A stretch of 8,764 nt of DNA from Chloroflexota bacterium (GTDB taxonomy: Bacteria > Chloroflexota > Dehalococcoidia > UBA3495): contig JACZRM010000057.1 of the NCBI GenBank assembly GCA_022576105.1, forward strand, positions 1 through 8,764, written 5' to 3'. How positions within the stretch are numbered: position 1 is the first letter of the stretch; each line of letters begins with the position of its first letter. The position numbers and the translations under genes were made by a program. Shown piece after piece: positions 1 through 5,429 of this stretch. The notes beneath the pieces were generated by a model, which was given only the letters and a program-made list of their open reading frames with translations, had not been told where the DNA came from and made no database searches.

Positions 1-1
1 C

Positions 2-814
2 CAGACCGGCTCGGCCACCGGGCGGGTTTCCAGCAGCGACCCCAACCTGCAAAACATCCCAATACGCACCGAGTTGGGCCGCCAGGTACGGCGGGCCTTC
101 ATCGCCGAGGACGCCCCAGACTGGCTGCTGTTTTCCGCCGACTACTCGCAAATCGAGCTGCGGGTACTGGCCCACCTGTCCCAAGACCCGGCATTGCTGG
201 AAGCCTTCAAGCGGGGCGAGGACATCCACTCAGCGACGGCCTGCCTGATGTATGAAGTCCCGATCAACGAGGTTGACTCGGAGATGCGGCGCGTTGCCAA
301 GGTGCTGAACTTCGGCGTGATCTACGGATTGTCGGCGCACGGCATTTCCCAGCAGACCGGGTTCAGTCGGGAAGAAGGGGCCAACTTCATCGAATCCTAC
401 TTCAACAAGTACCCGGGCATATCCACCTATCTGGACGAAGTCAAGGCCAAGACCAGAGAGACTCAGTACGCAGAAACCCTGCTGGGCCGACGGCGGTATA
501 TCCCGGAGATCCATTCTTCCAATTTCAATGTTCGTTCCGCCGCCGAGCGCATGGCCATCAACATGCCGATTCAGGGCACCGCCGCCGACATCATGAAAAT
601 TGCCATGGTCCGGGTGCATAACCGGATGGTCCAGGAGGGGCTCAAGTCCAGGATGCTGCTGCAGGTGCACGACGAATTAGTATTTGAGATGCCCAAGGAG
701 GAGATGGAAGCCCTGAAGCGCGTGGTGTTTGATGAGATGCCGGCGGCAATGGAACTGGACGTGACCCTGAAGGTGGATGCCAAGTGGGGCGAGAACTGGG
801 GAGACATGGAGTAG
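2..814 (+). CDS. polA: DNA polymerase I, C-terminal polymerase domain (5' truncated by window edge)
   Basis: The reading frame is open from base 2, so this is the last 270 residues of a gene that starts outside the window. It encodes the palm, fingers and C-terminal part of a family A DNA polymerase, which fills gaps in DNA repair and replaces Okazaki primers. Visible motifs, in order: SSSDPNLQNIPIRTELGR at the left edge; motif A DYSQIELRVLAH, whose metal-binding Asp is at fragment residue 47 (base 140); the O-helix motif B RRVAKVLNFGVIYGLS; GTAADIMKIAMVR; and motif C LLQVHDELVFE, with its catalytic Asp at base 671. The protein ends KWGENWGDME, a usual Pol I terminus. All catalytic residues of the visible part are present. 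The 5'-nuclease and 3'-exonuclease domains would lie upstream and cannot be judged. A TTG inside the frame at base 74 is not the true start. Confidence 0.97.
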   Translation, partial: QTGSATGRVSSSDPNLQNIPIRTELGRQVRRAFIAEDAPDWLLFSADYSQIELRVLAHLSQDPALLEAFKRGEDIHSATACLMYEVPINEVDSEMRRVAKVLNFGVIYGLSAHGISQQTGFSREEGANFIESYFNKYPGISTYLDEVKAKTRETQYAETLLGRRRYIPEIHSSNFNVRSAAERMAINMPIQGTAADIMKIAMVRVHNRMVQEGLKSRMLLQVHDELVFEMPKEEMEALKRVVFDEMPAAMELDVTLKVDAKWGENWGDME

Positions 815-859
815 GGATGAGCAGCAGAAAGAGCCATGCCGTCACGGAAAACGAATAGA

Positions 860-1219
860 ATGGGTAGAACCGAAGTGCAGGCCACCATTTTTGGGGACAA
901 CCAAACCAAAGAGTATACCTTTCTGGTTGATACCGGGGCCTCCTACCTTTCCCTACCCCTGGCGGAGATCGAGGCCTTGGGCCTGCGGCAAGGGCGCGGG
1001 AGGCTGCGGCTTATGACCGCCACCGGAATCGTTCAGGTCAACACCTACTTCGCCGACGGTGAGTTGATGGGAGAGGAATTCAGCGCGCTTCTGGTTCCCG
1101 CTTCAACGCCCTTAATCGGCTATGAGCTGCTGGAGAACCTGCGGTTCAAGGAAAACCCGGTAAGCCGCCAAATTGAAAAAGTGCCCGATGATGAAGTCCA
1201 TCCTCCATATCTGCTGTAG
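860..1219 (+). CDS. Retropepsin-like clan AA aspartic protease family protein
   Basis: A 119-aa single-domain protein of the bacterial retropepsin-like (clan AA) type. The signature FLVDTGASYLSLP carries the catalytic-type Asp-Thr-Gly, with the Asp codon at 929. The C-terminal half keeps the usual pattern PLIGYELLENLRF, corresponding to the second conserved hydrophobic-Gly strand and helix of the fold. Such proteins dimerise to build one active site from two DTG loops; the natural substrates of the bacterial forms are mostly unknown, so no target is assigned. The start is ambiguous. ATG 860 gives MGRTEVQATIF, the usual beginning of this family, and has ggaa 9 nt or so upstream. The in-frame ATG at 836 adds eight residues and has a weak ribosome site. 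It lies 45 nt after polA and 58 nt before the lyase on the same strand, so co-transcription is likely. There is no signal peptide or membrane segment, so it is cytoplasmic. Confidence 0.8.
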   Translation: MGRTEVQATIFGDNQTKEYTFLVDTGASYLSLPLAEIEALGLRQGRGRLRLMTATGIVQVNTYFADGELMGEEFSALLVPASTPLIGYELLENLRFKENPVSRQIEKVPDDEVHPPYLL

Positions 1220-1277
1220 CAGGTGCAAAGAAGGAAGGCGCCAAGTGGGGAGACCTAGATAGAAACGGGGTTAGATT

Positions 1278-2171
1278 TTGCAACTACTGCGTAGCTTAAT
1301 TTTTGTCCCGGGCAACCGCGTGAATATGCTGGAGCGGGCCCGCGACTTCAACGCCGACATCATCATGTGCGACCTGGAGGACTCGGTGCCTCCCGCAGAG
1401 AAAGTCAACGCCCGCAACCTGGCCCGGGAGTGGGTGCCCCAACTAGCGAAAGCAGATGGGCAAGCGGGACGGAAGATTATGGTGCGGTGCAATGCCCTGG
1501 ACACCGGTCTGATCCGGGACGAGTTAGCCGCCGTCATCGGCCCGGACCTTTACGGTGTCAGCGTGGGCAAGACCGAGTCAGTCTGGGACCTGCGGGAAAT
1601 CGACCGGATCATCGGCCCCCTTGAAGCCGCCGCCGGGCTGAACCCGGGCGCCATCAAGGTTATCCCCTGGATTGAAAGCGCCAAGGCGGTGATGAACGCC
1701 CAGCAAATAGCCGGCGCGTCCCAACGCATCGTCGCCATCGCCTTCGGGGCCGAGGACTACACCGTGGATATGGGCGTCCAGCGCACCGACCAAGGCCAGG
1801 AAGTCCACCTGCCCCGGGCTATTACCGCCATCGCCGCCCGCGCCGCGGGAGTCGCTTCGCTGGACAGCCCCTACGTCGCGTTCCGCGACCCGGCAGGACT
1901 GAAAGAAGACGCCGAGAAAGCCCGTCAACTAGGCTACAACGGCAAGTTCGCGATCCACCCATCGCAGATCGATGTCATCAACCAGACTTTCAGCCCTCAG
2001 GTTGAGGACGTGGCCTATGCGCGCCAAGTGATGGCAGCCTGGAACGAAGCCGAGGCGGCGGGCCGGGGCTCCCTGGACCTGGACGGTAAAATGGTGGACG
2101 TTCCGGTCGTCAAGCGGGCACAGAACCTGCTGGACCTGGTCGACGCCATCAACCAGCAGACAAATTCGTAA
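1278..2171 (+). CDS. HpcH/HpaI aldolase/citrate lyase family protein (CitE-like CoA-ester lyase)
   Basis: A 297-aa TIM-barrel enzyme of the CitE/malyl-CoA lyase group, full length for this family. These enzymes cleave or form C-C bonds of 3-hydroxyacyl-CoA esters such as malyl-, citramalyl- or methylmalyl-CoA with Mg2+. Visible motifs: LLRSLIFVPGNR at the N-terminus, DLEDSVPPAEK (32-42), MVRCNALDT with the substrate-binding type Arg70, IPWIESAKAV with Glu133, and FGAEDYTVDMG with Asp160. Glu133 and Asp160 fit the two acidic Mg ligands of the family. The signature SPYVAFRDPAGLKEDA and GYNGKFAIHPSQIDVIN follow. The start is TTG at 1278, with gggg 7 nt upstream, and the protein begins at the expected LLRSLIFVPG. 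Stand-alone copies without citrate lyase alpha and gamma subunits, as here, usually act on free CoA thioesters rather than in citrate fermentation. The exact substrate cannot be read from sequence. Its role in propionate/glyoxylate or side-chain catabolism is inference. Confidence 0.9.
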   Translation: MQLLRSLIFVPGNRVNMLERARDFNADIIMCDLEDSVPPAEKVNARNLAREWVPQLAKADGQAGRKIMVRCNALDTGLIRDELAAVIGPDLYGVSVGKTESVWDLREIDRIIGPLEAAAGLNPGAIKVIPWIESAKAVMNAQQIAGASQRIVAIAFGAEDYTVDMGVQRTDQGQEVHLPRAITAIAARAAGVASLDSPYVAFRDPAGLKEDAEKARQLGYNGKFAIHPSQIDVINQTFSPQVEDVAYARQVMAAWNEAEAAGRGSLDLDGKMVDVPVVKRAQNLLDLVDAINQQTNS

Positions 2172-2178
2172 AAATAAT

Positions 2179-2211
2179 CGGGCTAACGATGCGGCCCGCA
2201 ACGTTAGCCCG
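2179..2211. other. 33-nt near-perfect palindrome (strong hairpin) between the lyase gene and folB
   Basis: The arms cgggctaacg (2179-2188) and cgttagcccg (2202-2211) are perfect 10-bp inverted repeats. Between them, tgcg and cgca add four more pairs around a gcc loop after one A-A mismatch. The element begins 8 nt after the lyase stop codon and ends 26 nt before the likely folB start. No T-tract follows, so it is not a classical intrinsic terminator. It could be an mRNA-processing or 3'-end stabilising hairpin, an attenuator of folB, or a palindromic protein-binding site. Confidence 0.75.
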
Positions 2212-2236
2212 CCGACTCTCACCAAGTGAGTGCAAT

Positions 2237-2605
2237 TTGCCTTCAGACCGCGTAATTCTCAACGGGATGCAGTTCTATGGATTCCACGGCGTTAACGCTG
2301 AGGAAAAAGCCCTGGGACAAACCTACCTGGTTGACCTGGCCGTTGAACTTGATCTGACTAAACCAGGTCAGAGCGACCAGCTAAGAGACACGGTCAGCTA
2401 CACGCACCTGTATCAGGCAGTAAAAGCGGTGATTGAAGGCGAACCCAAGAACCTTCTAGAGAGTATCGCAGATGCCATCGCGGCTCGCATCCTGGACCAA
2501 CATCCAGTCACCTCGGTGCAGGTAACCGTCAAGAAACCCCGGCCTCCCCTGAAAGGGTCGGTGGTAGATTACGCGGCGGTCGAAATTTACCGCCCCCGCG
2601 ACTGA
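2237..2605 (+). CDS. folB: Dihydroneopterin aldolase
   Basis: FolB converts 7,8-dihydroneopterin to 6-hydroxymethyl-7,8-dihydropterin and glycolaldehyde in folate synthesis; the family forms homo-octamers in the cytoplasm. Counting from TTG 2237, the protein is 122 aa, the usual length. Its key residues fall close to the well-studied Staphylococcus numbering: Glu22 in FHGVNAEE, Tyr55 in DTVSYTHLY, Glu75 in LLESIAD and Lys100 in VTVKKPRPP. The beginning DRVILNGMQFYGFHG is typical. An upstream in-frame ATG at 2189 would add 16 residues unlike the family and sits inside the loop of the 2179-2211 hairpin. TTG 2237, with agtgag 6 nt upstream, is therefore preferred. No other folate genes (folE, folP, folK) are in the window. 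It is the last gene of the plus-strand run that starts with polA. Confidence 0.93.
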   Translation: MPSDRVILNGMQFYGFHGVNAEEKALGQTYLVDLAVELDLTKPGQSDQLRDTVSYTHLYQAVKAVIEGEPKNLLESIADAIAARILDQHPVTSVQVTVKKPRPPLKGSVVDYAAVEIYRPRD

Positions 2606-2623
2606 CCTTCCAACACCGTCCCC

Positions 2624-2649
2624 TCCCGACCTAAGCTCCCGACCTAAGC
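2624..2649. repeat. 13-bp tandem direct repeat, two copies
   Basis: The unit tcccgacctaagc occurs twice back to back (2624-2636 and 2637-2649), just after the folB stop codon, followed by a partial third start (tcc). The shorter string cctaagctc recurs once more near 3050. A simple replication-slippage repeat is the plain explanation. Confidence 0.85.
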
Positions 2650-2717
2650 TCCTACCCTATCTGCTCCGAACCCAATTCCTGCGTTAATTAAAAGCCCCTA
2701 ACAAAACAGCCGGGCTG

Positions 2718-2821
2718 CCATTCTGAGCCCTTCGGCCCAGCCGGTCCTGAGCTCCGATTTCATCGAGAGTCTCGACAAAGTCGGACTTGTCGAAGTGGCT
2801 CAGGATAAACTCCGAGAATGG
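2718..2821. repeat. Nested palindromic intergenic element (MITE/REP-like)
   Basis: Three nested inverted repeats share one centre. The outer arms are ccattct (2718-2724) and agaatgg (2815-2821). The middle arms are tcctgagc (2745-2752) and gctcagga (2798-2805). The inner arms are tcgacaa (2772-2778) and ttgtcga (2787-2793), extended by aagt/actt. The order and the flanking words (gtcgaag, ctcaggataaactccgagaatgg) resemble palindromic elements scattered between genes in many environmental bacteria, including Chloroflexota. It has no coding capacity, so if mobile it would depend on a transposase in trans. Family identity is from recognition only. Confidence 0.6.
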
Positions 2822-2937
2822 TCTAAACACTGAGGTGTCAGATCCTTTCTGGTTAAATGTCCTGCCCCAGAATTCTAACTCAATTAGTAATGGTATAGGA
2901 GTACGGTTTTCGCATCAGGTTTTGTGCCGCAGGACTT

Positions 2938-2984
2938 TAGATTCTTCGTCGTCCCGATTCCATCGGGACTCCTCAGAAAGACAT
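2938..2984. repeat. Second palindromic element, apparently a half copy
   Basis: The arms gtcccgat (2951-2958) and atcgggac (2962-2969) form a perfect 8-bp stem on a 3-nt loop. They are preceded by agattcttcg and followed by ctcctcagaaagacatg. This matches the right side of a common class of intergenic repeat that ends in ctcctcagaatgaca; the mirrored left side is not found, so it looks degenerate or truncated. It lies about 165 nt before the lipoprotein gene. Confidence 0.5.
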
Positions 2985-3133
2985 GAATATTCATTTCGTT
3001 AGAGCGTCTAAATATTTCCCACCGACTCAAAATTCATCTGGCGGTTTGTGCCTAAGCTCACCCCACCCCAGAATCAATTCTAGAGTGCCCGCCGTGCACC
3101 GGCATATTGGCATCTGGGTATTGGAGTTGGCAA

Positions 3134-4846
3134 ATGACCTGGCGTCGCCTAATTTTGGCTGTGTTCGGCTCAATGTTACTGGCGGCATGCAGTGCTTCTT
3201 CCCTAGCCGTCCCCCAATTCAATAGTAGTTCCCTACCCGCAGCGCCGTCTCAATTTTCCAGCGGCTCACCCGTTTCGGTTGCTGAATCCGTTCCGATACC
3301 GGAAGACATCCAGCTGGTTTCTTGGGAGGCCCACCAGCGCAAAGACGGCGGGACATTGGTGCAGCTTTTTACCGATCCGCCCACGTTAGACCCCCATTTA
3401 ACTGCCGATTACATCTCCGGCAGCGTAGTCGTTGAGATATTCGGCGGGCTGGTTACCCTCAACCCGCAGCTGGAGATAATCCCCGACCTGGCTGCCCAAT
3501 GGAAAATTAGCCCGGACGGCAAGGTATACACCTTCACCATTAACCCGCAGGCCAAATTCCACAGCGGTAAGGCGGTCACGGCGGGCGACGTTGGATGGTC
3601 GCTGGCCCGGGCCACCGACCCTAAGACCCAATCTCCAGTGGCGGCTCAATATTTGGGGGACATTGTGGGAGTCCCCGAAAGGCTGGGCGGCTCGCTTCAA
3701 CCGGCTTCAGGCATCCAGGTCATTGATGAATCCACGCTCCAGATAAGCATCGACGCCCCCAAAGCCTATTTCTTGGCCAAGCTTACCTATCCCACCGGCT
3801 TTGTCCTGGATCAGGATAATGTCGAATCCGATCCGGCCAACTGGCTGCGGCATCCCAACGGCACCGGCCCTTTCATTCTTACTGAGTACACTGTCGGTGA
3901 AACGATAATCCTAACCAGAAACAGTGCCTATCATCTGGGAGCTCCCCACCTGGAGCAAGTGACCCTGGTGTTGAGCGGCGGCAGCGCCATGATTATGTAC
4001 GAGAACGACGAAATTCACCTGGCTCCGGTGGGCTTGAACGACTTGAGCCGGGTGTTAGACCCGGCCAGTGAGTTGCATTCCGAGTTGCGGAAATTCCCGC
4101 CGGATTTTCGAGTCAGTTACATTGGTCTGAACCTAGACCGACCGCCGTTGGATGATCCAAAGGTACGCAGGGCGCTGAACCTGGCCATTGACCGCAGGAC
4201 CATCGCCAGCACTGTCTTACAGGGTCTGGTGGTTTCGTCGAGTGGAATAATTCCGCCCGGATTTCCATCGTACAACCCCAACTTGCCGGGATACGAATAT
4301 AACCCTGATTTGGCCAGACAGTTGTTGCGGGAGTCCATGTATGGTCCCGATATAGAATCCATGCCCGCAATGACCCTTTCAATACCCGGTGGATTCGGCG
4401 CGGCGACCAGCCTGGACCTGGAGGTGATTTTGCAAGCGTGGGCCGAAGTCGGGATCCAGACCGAGATTCAGCAGACCAGTTGGCCAACGTTCTTAGAAGA
4501 CTTGAACGTTAAACGCTACCAGATGTTCCAATCTGGCTGGGTGGCGAATTACCCCGACCCGGAAAGCTTTTTGGATGTCTTGTTCCACAGCGCCAGTTCC
4601 AACAACTATACTAACTACAGCAACCCCCAGGTTGACGCACTTCTGGAGCAAGCCAGGGTGGAACCGGACCAGGCAACCCGTTTTCAGACCTATAATCGCA
4701 TCGAGCGGATGATTCTAAACGACGCCCCCTGGGTGCTGCTCTGGAGCAGCGGCAGCCGCTATACCTTGATCAAACCTAACGTCAAAGATTATTACTTGAC
4801 TCCGCTGCTCTTGCCCAAACTGCGTTATGTTTATTTCGCCGATTAA
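3134..4846 (+). CDS. ABC transporter substrate-binding lipoprotein, oligopeptide/dipeptide type (SBP_bac_5)
   Basis: A 570-aa extracytoplasmic binding protein of the DppA/OppA family, which delivers peptides (in some members nickel, heme or sugars) to an ABC importer. The N-terminus is a lipoprotein signal: two Arg, a hydrophobic stretch, then lipobox LLAAC with the acylated Cys at residue 19. A Ser/Ala/Pro-rich linker follows, to about residue 50. Family motifs: TDPPTLDPHLTAD (about 80-92), LAAQWKISPDGKVYTFTI, AKFHSGKAVTAGDVGWSLARATDP, PKVRRALNLAIDRRTIA, GWVANYPDPESFLDVLF (about 468) and the final region with APWVLLWSSG. Length is normal. ATG 3134 has ggag 7 nt upstream. An in-frame TTG at 3107 would put nine extra residues before the signal peptide and is not preferred. 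No permease or ATPase gene is adjacent, so its transporter must be encoded elsewhere or lost. The ligand cannot be assigned. Confidence 0.93.
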   Translation: MTWRRLILAVFGSMLLAACSASSLAVPQFNSSSLPAAPSQFSSGSPVSVAESVPIPEDIQLVSWEAHQRKDGGTLVQLFTDPPTLDPHLTADYISGSVVVEIFGGLVTLNPQLEIIPDLAAQWKISPDGKVYTFTINPQAKFHSGKAVTAGDVGWSLARATDPKTQSPVAAQYLGDIVGVPERLGGSLQPASGIQVIDESTLQISIDAPKAYFLAKLTYPTGFVLDQDNVESDPANWLRHPNGTGPFILTEYTVGETIILTRNSAYHLGAPHLEQVTLVLSGGSAMIMYENDEIHLAPVGLNDLSRVLDPASELHSELRKFPPDFRVSYIGLNLDRPPLDDPKVRRALNLAIDRRTIASTVLQGLVVSSSGIIPPGFPSYNPNLPGYEYNPDLARQLLRESMYGPDIESMPAMTLSIPGGFGAATSLDLEVILQAWAEVGIQTEIQQTSWPTFLEDLNVKRYQMFQSGWVANYPDPESFLDVLFHSASSNNYTNYSNPQVDALLEQARVEPDQATRFQTYNRIERMILNDAPWVLLWSSGSRYTLIKPNVKDYYLTPLLLPKLRYVYFAD

Positions 4847-4907
4847 TCGGCCAGCGGCCCTTGATTGGCTCAAATCCCAACTGACGCGCTTAGATATAGT
4901 CCGGGTT

Positions 4908-5213
4908 CTACCCTTGGGCTGGTTTGGCCCGGCGGCGACGGCGTTTCTTGCCCTCTTCCGAAGCCTTTACCCAAAAGTACAATTCATCCCCAGAACGCTT
5001 GACCACTAATTCCTTACCCATCAAGCGGGCGGTGGTTATCAGCCGTCGCCGGATAGTCGTAACCTTTTCGCCTTCACCCATGTTTAGATGCCCGGCTTGA
5101 CCATCTGCTAGCTGCTCAATGTAGCGGGAATATTGCTTGACTATCTGCCCTTGCCTGCCGTTGGCCGTCTTCAGCCGAGCTTCATCCAGTGGTACAACCT
5201 CAAATTCCGGCAT
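4908..5213 (-). CDS. Unrecognised 101-aa protein with strongly basic C-terminal tail
   Basis: I do not recognise a named family. The protein starts MPEFEVVPLDEA and continues with a charged, probably helical segment QGQIVKQYSRYIEQL. A second basic helix TTIRRRLITTARLMGK is followed by the strand-like stretch ELVVKRSGDELYFWVK, and the tail EEGKKRRRRRAKPAQG contains five consecutive Arg. The helix-then-strand order with a polybasic tail would suit a small nucleic-acid-binding protein, but that is inference. There is no signal peptide or membrane segment. ATG 5213 is preceded by a near-ideal Shine-Dalgarno, agggagg (minus strand, 5219-5225), with 5-nt spacing. An in-frame upstream start at 5303 would add 30 residues and lacks such a site. 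The gene converges on the lipoprotein gene (61-nt gap) and diverges from the SagB-like gene (216-nt gap). It is probably a conserved hypothetical protein of the host lineage. Confidence 0.72.
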   Translation of the reverse strand: MPEFEVVPLDEARLKTANGRQGQIVKQYSRYIEQLADGQAGHLNMGEGEKVTTIRRRLITTARLMGKELVVKRSGDELYFWVKASEEGKKRRRRRAKPAQG

Positions 5214-5290
5214 CGGCGCCTCCCTGAGATCAAATATGATGGTCTTGATTGGTCTGATGGGAATGAATTCAGAACCTGCTTCAGGTTTTT

Positions 5291-5312
5291 CAGATATTAG
5301 CACCAGATATTA
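5291..5312. promoter_or_regulatory. Paired direct repeat in the divergent intergenic region
   Basis: The word cagatatta occurs at 5291-5299 and again at 5304-5312, offset by 13 bp. On the minus strand each copy reads taatatctg and contains a -10-like TAATAT. The pair sits 78-99 nt upstream of the basic small-protein start and about 120 nt upstream of the SagB-like gene. It may be overlapping promoters or a regulator site; no consensus -35 was found. Confidence 0.3.
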
Positions 5313-5429
5313 ACAAAAGTAAGTCTACGTCCACAACTCCCAGTTCAATCGTGTAGAATAGCTGGTGCCAATTCACCCCTGCTGACCGGTGGATACTTCC
5401 AAATAGAAACTTTCTGGGAGATGCGTCCT

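Larger units (their letters stand above)
2606..3133. other. 528-nt intergenic region, no gene found
   Basis: Neither strand shows a reading frame with protein-like character here. The plus-strand frames of 71 and 80 codons inside it have no ribosome site or recognisable composition. The region holds a 13-bp tandem repeat, two palindromic elements (listed separately) and the 5' leader of the following lipoprotein gene. No convincing -35/-10 pair or T-rich terminator was found. Confidence 0.6.

Noticed and set aside
2189..2236. ATG 2189 as the folB start
   Set aside because: It lies in the loop of a strong hairpin and adds 16 residues unlike FolB; TTG 2237 gives family length and residue numbering.
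3107..3133. TTG 3107 as the lipoprotein start
   Set aside because: The added residues precede the signal peptide and have no ribosome site; ATG 3134 has ggag at 7 nt.
2606..3133. CRISPR array or structured RNA gene
   Set aside because: Repeats are nested palindromes and a two-copy tandem, not regularly spaced repeats; no tRNA or rRNA signature was seen.
4113..4487. Long minus-strand frames within the lipoprotein gene
   Set aside because: Antisense shadows; the plus strand encodes a continuous conserved protein.
5214..5303. 30-residue N-terminal extension of the basic small protein
   Set aside because: The strong Shine-Dalgarno is placed for ATG 5213, inside the extension.
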